From the NCBI GenBank assembly GCA_015146655.1, contig VKHL01000011.1, positions 274,584 through 338,583 on the forward strand: DNA of 64,000 nucleotides, given 5' to 3'. Of the stretch, positions 1-9,589 are shown one piece after another (the stretch's first letter is position 1; each line of letters begins with the position of its first letter). The position numbers and the translations under genes were made by a program. A model generated the notes under the pieces. It was not told the DNA's origin, ran no database searches, and was given only the letters and a program-made list of their open reading frames with translations. This stretch comes from Ochromonas danica (lineage: Eukaryota > Sar > Chrysophyceae > Chromulinales > Chromulinaceae).

Positions 1-389
1 AGCTTATTCTTAAAGTCTTGAGTCATTATTATTCGTCCATCGGGAAATCTATCGACGATATTGCAACTCAATGGAACGTTCCAACTAATGGTGTCTACGA
101 CTGGAACTCCTTATTTCAATAGAGTAAACTCTTTCAGCAGCATTCTTCTGACATCTTTCATCATGTCAATGAAGAAGACATCGATCTGCTACTTCTTTGA
201 TCACCCTATTTCGTATCTATCCGAAGCTGCTGCTTTTATTTATGAGCAAACAGGTCGATGATTGTCTGTATCTACAATTTCAAGAGTTCTTCACGACTAT
301 AATGCTAAAAGAAACAGTATTGAACTTCGCGCGATGGCAGAACCCGCCATTACGAGAGATGTTTCGGTGTCATATAGTGCAGCTATAAT

Positions 390-552
390 ATTGTCTCACA
401 GTCATCCATAGGTGATACGAGCATGGGTTTTTGAATGATCTTGGAGTAGGTTGAATGAATGATCCACTTTTCGCAGATCATTCATCCAGCCTACTCCAAG
501 ATCGTTCAAAAACCCATGCTCGTATCACCCATATGGAAGACTGTGAGACAAT
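390..552. repeat. Long near-perfect inverted repeat (hairpin)
   Basis: Bases 390-464 pair with 476-552 around an 11-base loop. The arms match over about 75 positions with roughly six differences and a one-base offset near 410. The outer ends are attgtctcacag on the left and its exact complement ctgtgagacaat on the right. No protein is encoded and no clear target-site duplication is visible. It could be a foldback transposable element or the source of a long hairpin RNA. Confidence 0.9.
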
Positions 553-770
553 AGCATCGTTATATTCTTTCTTCCACCCTATTCCTACGACTTTGCGCCA
601 ATTGTGTTGAGTTTCACAAGATGAAAGCATATCTAAAGAGAAAATATGTAATGAAATAGATTACAACAGACAAAAGGCTAGTTGAAGCTTTTAAAGAGAT
701 AAAGGAATCGCATGCTTTTAAGTATTTCAATCATTGGGGATATTATTAACTGTTTCTTCTTAGTACAATG

Positions 771-1059
771 CAGAACTCAATCATTACTATCTTCGTTATC
801 TAACTTTCTTTTTCTGTTGGTTTTCCCCTTGTTAGAAAGAGCAAGCTGAGCTTCTAATTGCCTTCTCTCCTCTTCCATTTCTTCCTTTTAGCTCTTGGAT
901 AATTTGGTTATCTAACGCTGTAATTTCTAATGCTTTAAGTTCTTTCTGCTGTTCTTTAAAAGATAGACTGACTGAAGTCACTAATCGACTATATGAGGAG
1001 AGAGCCTCTTGATCAGTAGAAGAACATGATGCTTTCGAAGGATGGCACGTGCTTTGCAT
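771..1059 (-). pseudogene. Broken coiled-coil protein fragment
   Basis: Two minus-strand frames join into one coiled-coil-like sequence if a one-base shift is allowed near 885. The upstream half reads FKEQQKELKALEITALDN and the downstream half reads EEMEEERRQLEAQLAL, then a basic tail (NRKRKLDNEDSND) and a stop. Each half alone is too short to be a convincing gene. This resembles the C-terminal coiled coil found in many DNA-binding proteins, but no diagnostic domain is left, so the origin is unknown. The rest of 1-1770, apart from the hairpin, holds no gene I can support. Confidence 0.35.
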
Positions 1060-1771
1060 TCCTATCAGTGGCTACCATTCTAGTCATATCATCTGTATTC
1101 CTTGTAAAGAAGGCTTTCCAATTGTGGGATGGCTCCCCACGATCATGAAACATGGTAAACTACCACCTTTTAGACACAATTTCCATTTCGCACCAATTTC
1201 ACAGATATTCCTGGGAAACTCTTCATCCTAGTTGGTTGGAGGTCTCGAACATTTATGACATGAACAAATACTTGCATGAAAAATAGTTTTATGAAATTTT
1301 TGAATGATCTTCAATAATCAAAAGCGATGAAAGATCAGCAAATAGATAATTCAATTTCAGAATAGATAAATCACAAAGTTTTCTCGATTATCCCGGATAA
1401 TCGATTTTTGGGTTTCTCACACGCCGTGCAAACAACAATGAGTTGAGCAGTTGTCTGGACAATGAGTTTCCCACGCAATATAAGACTCAGCCAAAGTTCC
1501 AGGAGTTTGGTCCAGCCAAGACCCTCCACTCAACTCGATAAATTTTTTGGTTGCTCCTCGTTCTCGACCTATACGCACATTCATTCGCTTCCGTTTGGTG
1601 CTATGTATTATTTGAGACTTTATCTACAAGAGGAAGCAATAACCAATCAATATTTCGATATATTGAAGGAGATATAGCGTCTCAAAGTGAGGATACTTTT
1701 TGAAACACCAGCTGGACAAGGCCAGGAGGGTGTCCAGACAGCTACCCACACACTCCAATGTCAGCAGGGAA

Positions 1772-3607
1772 ATGAGCTTCAGCTTAGAAGAAATCGACGC
1801 TATAAAGAACAAAGTTAGAGCTTCAGGCTTCGATATCCCTCATATACAGGATGATTTAACTTGGAAATTGTTATTGGACGATAAAGTCCTTACTAAGATT
1901 GAGTTCGCTAAGATCAGGGCGGCTATCTTATCAGCTGCTACTCCTGCTCTCCAACCACAAGAAGGCAAGTGCTTTTCTTCTTTGAGCTCATCCATTGCCT
2001 CCTCCTCCACTTACACTTTTCAATTTCATTTCTTGGTGCTTCCGTTTACTCCAACAGGCGTGGCCGGTGGTGTGGATAATGCGATTGAAGGACTATATAC
2101 ACCAAGTGAAGCACCTTCAAGCATAGAAAAGGAAGCTATTGATGCTCACCAGCGAGGCCATACAATGTTTTCTCCATGCAGCAATTCCTTTGTCGTCGTT
2201 GCCACCTGTCTGGCCTATGAACAAATTGCTGCTCAACAAGATGCCAGGATGATCAAACTGGGAGAAATGGTAGTGGACGACGTCAATGCAGCTCTCAATA
2301 ATCAGCATTCCATGGGCTACTGCTCGCAGAAAAAAATGAAAGAAGAGGGCATTACAGCCCTGCTCACTTCTAACCTGGAGAAATGCTATAACCATTATTG
2401 CTCTCAACAGAAACCATCTCTACTACCTCTGCAAAACGAGAAGACTTACTTTATGCATCAGTGTGCAACCACTGAGGCCATCAAAGGAAATGTCGATATC
2501 GGAGTATTCTATAAATTTGAAGAGACAGACTCGTCCTTTTTCGTTAAAGTCAGGAGAGTAATATATCCCATGGGATTTTTTGAGTTTACGAAGACGTCTA
2601 CAAAGCAGATTCCCGATAAACTTCCTCAGGCATCCTTGTATGCCAATGCATTGTTCAGAACAATGAAGTTTGCAGAGATGAAGACTTGGGTTCCCTTACT
2701 GGGAGTGGTGATGAGTGAATCAGAGTTCGTTGTGAAGCTCTATTCGCTTACCATCGTTGATGAGAAGAAGTGGAAGATTGCAGAAATTGACATCCTGAAG
2801 TCCAACCTTAACAGTGCATCAGTGATACAATTAATTCATATGATGGCAGGTTGGGTGGCATATTGTGCTAACTTTCTCACCTCTGAACTAGCGAAAGCTC
2901 GGTTCAGAGGTGCAATCAATGAGAATCTCCGTCTACGCCACACGAATGTGGCTATTATTGGACAAGAGGTATTCGAGTGCTTTGATTATCGAGTCATTTC
3001 CGATCGTTGTAGAACAGAGGAGGTTCTTCGTGATCCTCAATGGTACCAACTAGGCGATTTGAATGTGGAGTGTGTTGTAGATTGGAGCAATCCAATAAAT
3101 AGTAGTGACTGCCTCAAGATAATAAAATATCCCTTTGTTGAAGGCACACACCAACCTATTCACGTAAAGCACTTGGCCATGGTCATGCAGAAGCTGTTAG
3201 ATATGCATAGCAAGAACGTCGTTCATGGCGATTTGAGGTATGCAAACATTGTCTTCAGCAAGGTAAATACATCCCCTTTATATAGCAAGCTCATTGACTT
3301 CGACTACAGCGGAGTAGATGGTGAGGCAGCTTATCCTACTCGATTCAATTTGGATATACCTGATGGAAAGAGACACCCCGAGGCATTGCCTGGCGAGCTA
3401 TTGCATAAGGAGCATGATGTGTATTCATTCAAATGGATGTGTTCTCAGTATAGACCTAAGAGTATAGACCACCAAGCATCATGGCAGGAGTGGATTGATA
3501 GCGAGGACAGTGATTTGACACAAGGTGTGAAGATTTTCGAGAGAATTGGTGATGAAGAATTAGAGTGTGTGGTGCCCACTTTGAACAAGTTATTATGTGA
3601 CAGGTAG
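1772..3607 (+). CDS. CRN-type kinase-like protein
   Basis: About 611 residues from ATG 1772. The C-terminal third is a degenerate protein-kinase fold. The catalytic-loop motif is VVHGDLRYANIVF (HGD in place of HRD, Asn kept) and the metal-binding motif is LIDFDYSG (DFD in place of DFG). A segment with FNLDIPDGKRHPEA follows. This combination is, as I recall, typical of kinase-like modules in Crinkler (CRN/RHS-type) proteins of oomycetes, fungi and other protists. No signal peptide is visible. The N-terminal helix-rich part (residues 1-60, MSFSLEEIDAIKNKV) is unassigned. Bases 1965-2057 may be an in-frame 93-nt intron with a GC donor. A decayed partial copy lies at 9051-9262. Substrate and activity are unknown. 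Confidence 0.7.
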   Translation: MSFSLEEIDAIKNKVRASGFDIPHIQDDLTWKLLLDDKVLTKIEFAKIRAAILSAATPALQPQEGKCFSSLSSSIASSSTYTFQFHFLVLPFTPTGVAGGVDNAIEGLYTPSEAPSSIEKEAIDAHQRGHTMFSPCSNSFVVVATCLAYEQIAAQQDARMIKLGEMVVDDVNAALNNQHSMGYCSQKKMKEEGITALLTSNLEKCYNHYCSQQKPSLLPLQNEKTYFMHQCATTEAIKGNVDIGVFYKFEETDSSFFVKVRRVIYPMGFFEFTKTSTKQIPDKLPQASLYANALFRTMKFAEMKTWVPLLGVVMSESEFVVKLYSLTIVDEKKWKIAEIDILKSNLNSASVIQLIHMMAGWVAYCANFLTSELAKARFRGAINENLRLRHTNVAIIGQEVFECFDYRVISDRCRTEEVLRDPQWYQLGDLNVECVVDWSNPINSSDCLKIIKYPFVEGTHQPIHVKHLAMVMQKLLDMHSKNVVHGDLRYANIVFSKVNTSPLYSKLIDFDYSGVDGEAAYPTRFNLDIPDGKRHPEALPGELLHKEHDVYSFKWMCSQYRPKSIDHQASWQEWIDSEDSDLTQGVKIFERIGDEELECVVPTLNKLLCDR

Positions 3608-3892
3608 AAAACAAGAAAAAGTTTCTTGTTAAAGATGTGTTGCATTATGTATTGGTTAATGAGTATTAGTCCAAGTTATTAAAGATAATTGAACTTAAGA
3701 CATCATGTTGGCTTCACTAGTTGTTTCCTTATTCAAGAGATCCAGATAAAAGTGCACATCCCCATTGCTGATGGCGCGGCCTTTTCCCACCTGGGCTTGC
3801 CACGTGGTCTCTTCACCAATCTACCTACACAGTCCAGGGAATAGTGAAGTACCCTCTCAGTGGACCAACACATGGTACATGGTGTGCAAAAG

Positions 3893-4326
3893 GAAGAGAA
3901 GACGAACTATAATTATCTTATAAACACAAAACAACCAACTACTACCACTACCAAACGGCCACCTATCATCTTCATCAGATACATATATCATTAAAATACT
4001 TGAACTATGAACGATACGATGGTAGATATACATAAATTTGGATTGAAGCAACGAATCGTCGATAAATTGAAGATAAAGAAGATACATTACTTGGCTGAGA
4101 CTTTAGAATGAGAAACCGAACCTTTATTGGAAAGAGAAACTCCACGACTCATAGTAGGAAGGAAAGCCGCAAATATACCCTCAACAGCTGAACCAAAAAG
4201 CTTTGAGCTGCCCTTGCTACGACCTTTCTTGCGACTTTTGTTTGCTAACCAGAGTGTAGGAGAAGGAATGAAATAATCAGACCAATTTCAAAGAGAAGAG
4301 AATCCTTACCATTCATAACATAGGCC
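3893..4326 (-). pseudogene. Duplicated 3' end of the APC permease gene
   Basis: This stretch nearly matches 9362-9829. It carries the permease's last exon (equivalent to 4087-4244 with stop), the whole preceding intron, 17 bases of the exon before, and 3' flanking DNA. Homology stops abruptly at 4326, nine bases before the stop codon of the neighbouring sulfotransferase gene. Without the other exons it cannot make a transporter. The copy at 9362 has about 30 extra bases in the 3' flank. Confidence 0.9.
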
Positions 4327-4334
4327 TAGACTAA

Positions 4335-5954
4335 TTAATTAATCATGACATCTTCTGACGCGCCGCGAAGGAGCCAGAAATGATTGACATGATCTATTAC
4401 ATCCTGTCGAAGCAGCCAACAGGTGAAATGCTGTGGTGATAACAACTTCCTCGCTTGAACAAGGCTTCGAATACAATAAGGGATAGTCCCATTGTCACCA
4501 CCAAAACCCACCAAATTATCCCTTTTACACGAAGGTTTGAAGGCTGACATCGCAAACTCCATGGAGCAGTATGCTTGTACTTCCCTCAAATTATGACGAT
4601 AGCGCTCTAACTCTTGTTTAAACTGCTCTTCTCCATAGAAATGAATCAGCCGATCAAGCACCCTATTAGCTAATAAGTGAATAAAGGAATCATAAGGTTG
4701 AAATGACTGTAACAGAGAGATATGAGGAGGCCACAATGTCGAATTATTGCCAAATGTTGTGTTCCTCACTTTCTGTGCAATATACCACATATTCTCATCT
4801 CGAAATCTGCCCACACCATCTTCTTCACTGTCATTATCTCCGTTAAATTTGAATTTGGCAAATTGATCCCATCCTGTTACAACAGATTGATTACGAAAAC
4901 GTCGTGCATGCTTCCAAGAGAGATCATCCTTAGGCCACTCTAACAGCCATCGTAGTATTAACATGCTTTCATCAAATCTCTCCGTTACGATTAGAAAGAT
5001 CTTATAGGAGGTCACTTTCTCTGCCAGGTTGTGGAAGAAGATATGCTTGAAGTTAGCGTGGAAAAGGGATACTCCTGTCTGCTCTTGGGAGATGGCCTCC
5101 AGCCCCCACTCCCGTACATACCAGGGCGGATGGAAAGATGAACGAAGATGATGAAGAGGTTCGTAAGGAATCGATTGGGATTGTAATGTACTGATAAAAT
5201 CGTGGTATGTGATGTTTTTTCGTGGTTGTATACCATAAAAGTACCATGCACTATAAAATCTCAAGCCTGGATGACGTGTTGAAGAAACATGAAGAAAGGG
5301 CTTCTTCAGAAGATGATATAATCTCTTTGATAGACGATTATGAGCTAACCAAGCATCAAATGGCGCAGTACGATACCCTGTGCCAATACTGTTCAGAATA
5401 TACTCTCGATGACTATCTTCATACATAGACCACATTCGACCTGAGTCATTCCAATGAGGAAGGAAGCAATTCATGCCTTGGTTTTGACAGAGTTCTGTCC
5501 AAAGAATACAAGCAGCAGAACTAGATCCTGTCTTATGGGGTTTATTGTAAAATATCCTCTTGGATCGCCCTTGGCCACTTGCAGAAAATGGACAAAGATA
5601 GGGATGATGGAAATAAGTTTCATTGGATAGACACTGTCTAGATTCTTCGGTTGGAAATAGCACATTCTTCGCAAATACTTCTCGATCACCAAGGAAATGA
5701 TCAATTTCTTCATATTGACTAGATAGAGGCTGTTTGAAGAAAGATGAGAGATCATGATGGTGGAAGACTGTTGTTGTTGGAGTCGTTGTAGTAGCAGTAA
5801 TGGAGGAGTGATTTGTTGGAGTGGTGTTAGTAGTGGGATGTTGTCTTTCTTCCTTGTCATGGTTTGGGGAAATACTGTGGATATTGGAAGAAAGCATGGA
5901 GATGATGAGGATGAAGATCATCACCATGGAGACGTCTGATAACCAAGAAGACAT
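4335..5954 (-). CDS. Carbohydrate sulfotransferase (Gal3ST-like)
   Basis: Single-exon gene, 539 residues. An N-terminal hydrophobic stretch near residues 10-25 (MIFILIISML) fits a type II Golgi membrane protein, followed by a Thr/Pro/His-rich stem. Two PAPS-binding signatures are visible: KPHKTGSSSA (5'-phosphosulfate loop) at about residue 138 and STRHPGLRFYSAWYF (3'-phosphate region) at about residue 225. These features fit the galactose-3-O-sulfotransferase family, which transfers sulfate from PAPS to sugars. Several Asn-X-Ser/Thr sites fit a luminal enzyme. The real acceptor sugar cannot be told from sequence. The stop codon lies at the edge of a duplicated block, so its 3' UTR is probably recruited DNA. 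Confidence 0.8.
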   Translation of the reverse strand: MSSWLSDVSMVMIFILIISMLSSNIHSISPNHDKEERQHPTTNTTPTNHSSITATTTTPTTTVFHHHDLSSFFKQPLSSQYEEIDHFLGDREVFAKNVLFPTEESRQCLSNETYFHHPYLCPFSASGQGRSKRIFYNKPHKTGSSSAACILWTELCQNQGMNCFLPHWNDSGRMWSMYEDSHREYILNSIGTGYRTAPFDAWLAHNRLSKRLYHLLKKPFLHVSSTRHPGLRFYSAWYFYGIQPRKNITYHDFISTLQSQSIPYEPLHHLRSSFHPPWYVREWGLEAISQEQTGVSLFHANFKHIFFHNLAEKVTSYKIFLIVTERFDESMLILRWLLEWPKDDLSWKHARRFRNQSVVTGWDQFAKFKFNGDNDSEEDGVGRFRDENMWYIAQKVRNTTFGNNSTLWPPHISLLQSFQPYDSFIHLLANRVLDRLIHFYGEEQFKQELERYRHNLREVQAYCSMEFAMSAFKPSCKRDNLVGFGGDNGTIPYCIRSLVQARKLLSPQHFTCWLLRQDVIDHVNHFWLLRGASEDVMIN

Positions 5955-6542
5955 CCTCTTTAGCAGATCTTCTTACCTGATCCTTCCGATCTAGCGATCG
6001 CTTCTCTTGTTCTGCTCAGATTGCATGCTGATGACGTTCCGGTTTTTGCAAAACTCGCATTAATCGAGTTGAAACGGCATTGATTCAGCGGGAGAGCACA
6101 CTGGAATCCACATCTTATTCCATGGAAGTATAGCCAAGTTCTGGAGGAATGACAACATCTAGCGTGTGCCAAAACTCGTGTCCGCGGCAAAACGTTTCTA
6201 CACTGTGGTCGTTGACTTGTCGTTGACAAACGACCACAGACGTCCATTGTTGATCTTTTGTCTTTAATGACGATATCTTTGACATGGAGCACTCAATCTC
6301 CACTCCAAGCAGCAATATGACACTTCTAAGTATTTCCTTTCTAAATATTATGAATTCATGCAAATCGGATGAGTATCATAACCATTCCAGGCAAAAACGT
6401 CTTGTTGTTGGTCCAGGTCCACCTATCAGAGAGAGAATGGTGAAGATTCTTTGCCTTTTCATCCATGAAATCGTCTTCTTATGATTAACATTTCATTTGG
6501 TAGGTGATTTCTTGCATCATCACCATCGCCAATTGTGACTTT

Positions 6543-7647
6543 TTAGTGGTCTACAATGCTCTCCGCATTCTCCACATGTGGAGAATAGTCAAACCCCAAG
6601 TGGATAATGCAAACACTCATGTGTTGCATCAACTTTGACTTGCAACCTTTCTTCTGGCAGTACCAATGAGCGTACTGATTATAACATGCCAAACAAGCGG
6701 ACCATCCATCGTCTACCCACAACGCATTGTCGCGAGGAACTCGTCGCTGTTGACTACAGATGGGATTCGTGCAGAAAAACGGATTGCCAACTTGGAGGTA
6801 GGAAGGGTTTAGGGTTAGGGTTAGGGTTAGGCCATAGCTGCCAGCACGCAAACGAATTTTTGCTTAAATCCTTATGATGTGCTTCTTCTTGAAGTCGCAT
6901 CCTGTTTTGGTTGTTTAAGGAGGGCTTTCTTCCTGTTTTCTGAATTGGTTCTTCACCATCTTCTTCCCTCTTTCGTTTCTTGCGTTCACTAAAAAACAAC
7001 AGATCATAGGTGAAATAAACTTTATGATGTCAACAACAAGCGATATCATACTTTTTGAACTTCCACATAGGCACGCCAAAGTGCTCACATACTGCCTTTA
7101 TGGACATGTGGTGCTTTCCCCCAACAATAAGATCGAAAATCATATCAAGTTTCCCAGAGTCCGACACTTCTTCCCCACTCGGGAGATTAATGGCTGAGGC
7201 TTCTTCCTTGGTACTAGTATTCTGTGGGTCTTGATTCTGAAGAAGGATAGGGTCTTCTTCGGTCTGAAGAGCGGGGTCTTCATTGAGTTGTCGTTTCTTG
7301 TTGTTGACAGCCCTACAAAGATCGCATCATGCATTGTTCATGACCATCCCCAGGACGAGGGAAAAACAAAAAAGGATAACTTACGCTCTAAGTGTCGATC
7401 TGGAGTATCCATAGCGCTTGATGGCTTCGGTCATTAAGATTCGCCCTGCCACGATCTCTTCAGCTGCTTCATCTTTGGAGTGATTAGCACGCTCTTCCTC
7501 CTGGATCGACTTCGCATCGCGATTAGGGGATGTTAGACCTAGGAAGGAACCAATATTGTGTAAAAGATTCATGATTTGCTCGAAATCCAATTGGAAATCA
7601 AAAGAACAATTTTGAGTGAAACAAGATGACGACTGCCAAAATTCCAT
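6543..7647 (-). CDS. Helix-turn-helix protein inside the TIR element
   Basis: Three exons read with good splice signals: 7647-7385 (donor GTAAGT), 7312-7052 and from 6988. Exon 1 ends in AIKRYGYSRSTLRA and exon 2 holds MSIKAVCEHFGVPMWKFKK; both look like psq-type helix-turn-helix segments. Exon 3 starts with a basic run (ERKKRKREEDGEE) and then TGRKPSLNNQNRMRLQEE, an arrangement seen in pogo-like transposase N-termini. A downstream open frame (6543-6800) has paired cysteines (CTNPIC, CLAC, CQKKGC) that could bind zinc. How it joins exon 3 is unclear, because the junction contains telomere-like repeats. No catalytic domain is visible. Confidence 0.5.
6804..6831. repeat. Interstitial telomere-like repeat
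   Basis: Four units in tandem: one TTTAGGG followed by TTAGGG copies. It lies inside the TIR element, between the basic exon and the Cys-rich frame of its gene. It is too short to be a telomere. It may be a trace of break repair or a chance low-complexity tract. Confidence 0.8.
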
Positions 7648-7841
7648 ACAGCAGCGGTCGCCCACTGTGGTCGTTACCCGCGGACACGCGTTTTGGCACA
7701 GACACGAGTTTTGGCACACGCCAGACATTGTCAAGATGGAAGGTGTTGAAGAGGTGGCTCTCTTGTTGTTGTTCATGGGATGTTATCTCAAGCTCATAAT
7801 TAAATCACCCGAATTAAAAGTAAAAAACAACAAATTGTGCC

Positions 7842-8390
7842 ATGGCCAAGAAAATTCTCCTCGTGATCGCCCACACTTCCACTAAGGGCACCTCCCACAA
7901 ACTGGCTCATCGTTATGAGACGCGTGCAGTGAGCTTAGGCTGTGAAGTCAAAGTACACGACCTCTATCGCGACCCCAAGGCTCTCTCCTATGCTGCCTTT
8001 GAAGAAGTCACTGAGGGTTCTAGCCCACAGGGGCTACTTCCGTGAGTTCCTGTCTTGGGCAGATGAGTATGCCTTCTTCTTCCCTGTGTGATGGATAGAT
8101 GCTCCTGCTATTCCGAAGAACTTCTATGACGTCGCCTTCATCGCAGCAGGTTTTGCCTAAAAGTTGAGAACAATGGGTCATTGGGTCTGTTGAAGGACAA
8201 GCCTGCGAAGTTCATTGTGTCCACCGTGGGCCTATAAGCTGGGTCTGGCTCCTCTCATTACTTCCTGGAAGATGCGCTTGGGTCATGTTGGTATCGTAAG
8301 TGCTTCCGTATTTTGGGTAAGCGTCGCTGGAGGAAAGACGACTTTGTAGAGAAATGCACACGGAAGTATGTGGAGACTGCTGTCGTTCTT
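7842..8390 (+). pseudogene. Dead flavodoxin-like NAD(P)H:quinone reductase
   Basis: The intact start reads MAKKILLVIAHTSTKGTSHK, the typical first strand and flavin phosphate-binding loop of the flavodoxin-like quinone reductase family (NQO/KefF type). The frame then shifts near 8020. Further family motifs appear in other frames: FREFLSWADEYAFFFPV, then a stop where a Trp would be expected, WIDAPAIPKNFYDVAF, and AYKLGLAPLITSWKMRLG. At least two stops and several shifts make it non-functional. It lies just outside the right end of the TIR element. Confidence 0.75.
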
Positions 8391-9050
8391 TAGACTTAAG
8401 TTATGATGCACGGGTATTTTTTGAGGCAGATGATGACTTCCTCTTCTTAGACCAGCTGGGATTCAACTCTTTCTTGTATTATGATATAGTTTCCATCCAC
8501 CTTCCAATAATGATGATGAATATAATTGATACTTGATAGTATAAATCAAAATGTTCTTCTCTTGATCTTCGTGCAATTCCAACGACAAAGCTCCAGAGCT
8601 GGAAAATCAACTTACTAGCAGGTTACGCAATTTCAATGATAGTGGGGTTACAACTCTCCTTTTCAGGGTTTTAGGGTGTGTTGTAGTCAGCTTTGGTTGG
8701 GTGGATGGAGCAAAGCGATTGGATGGAGCAAAGCGATTTCTATAGTAGCACTTCAAGAAGATAATCGATGGTGTCGAAGGAGCTACTGATGCAGCGGAGG
8801 AAGGAGGAGAGCCCGAAATATGTTGAACAGTAATGGCACATTGAGGAGCGATAGACCGAGACCACTTACTGAAGAGTCCATAGCCAAGTTATCAACAACA
8901 TAACAAGCACAGTCTTACGGTTGGAGATGACAAGGCAAAAGAAAGTGTTATTGACTTGTATTGTGAGCTCGTGACCGCAATCGACATTTTCCAAAGCAAA
9001 TCGTTTTCTTGGAAATGGTCTCTTGACCCCTCTGTACTAAACTCCTAACG
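8391..9050. other. No gene recognised
   Basis: AT-rich sequence with only short frames. Two adjacent copies of ggatggagcaaagcgatt occur near 8703-8740. Part of it may be decayed flank of the duplicated kinase locus, but I could not align it. Confidence 0.4.
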
Positions 9051-9262
9051 GAGGAATGTTAGCGAACGATGCCAATACAGCTCTCAGTAATCGTCATTTC
9101 ATTTCAATGAAAGAAGAGGGCAGCCCTGCTCAGTTCTAACATAGACAATGTTGTAATCTTTATTGCTCCCAGCAAAAGCCATCTCCGCATCTGCGAAGTG
9201 AGAGGACTTACTTCATGCATCGGTGTGCCACTACAGAGGCCATTAAGCAGTAAGGGAAACGT
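9051..9262 (+). pseudogene. Relic of the CRN-type kinase gene
   Basis: This segment aligns with about 2268-2497 inside the kinase-like gene. Shared blocks include atgaaagaagagg, ccctgctca and agaggacttactt-type sequence, with deletions and substitutions. No long frame survives. It sits just upstream of the permease 3' end, mirroring the kinase-then-permease-fragment order at 1.7-4.3 kb, so both belong to one ancestral block duplication. Confidence 0.75.
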
Positions 9263-9589
9263 CTTCGTAGACCAAAGTCTTCATCTCAATAGATCGAAGA
9301 ACAGGACAGTAGGATTCCATCATGCCCAATCCTCCCACAAGATCTTCTAAAACACTCACAAGAAGAGAAGACGAACTATAATTATCTTATAAACATTCAA
9401 CAACTAACTACTACCACTACCAAACGGCCACCTATCATCTTCTTCATCAGATAGAAAATCATAAAATACTTGAACTATGAACTACTGCAAGTGTGATACG
9501 ATGGTTAATAACAACGATACGATGGTAGATATACATAAATTTGGATTGAAGCAACGAATCGTCGATAAATTGAAGATAAAGAAGATACA

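Larger units (their letters stand above)
6151..7732 (-). mobile_element. TIR-bounded DNA transposon-like element
   Basis: Bases 6151-6182 and 7701-7732 are inverted copies of 32 bases with three differences; the core gtgtgccaaaactcgtgtc is exact. Just inside the right end a second, partial copy (gtgccaaaacgcgtgtcc) is present, and ccgcgg and cactgtggtcgtt occur near both ends. The interior carries a spliced minus-strand gene with helix-turn-helix segments. No DDE catalytic region and no obvious target-site duplication were found, so it may be non-autonomous or old. Confidence 0.65.

Noticed and set aside
1-388. Two plus-strand frames at the window start
   Set aside because: Short, overlapping in different frames, with no recognisable similarity.
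390-552. CRISPR-like repeat unit
   Set aside because: One inverted repeat only, no direct repeats or spacers, and the DNA is eukaryotic.
5960-6363. Two overlapping minus-strand frames between the sulfotransferase and the TIR element
   Set aside because: They cross the left inverted repeat, share no frame and show no domain.
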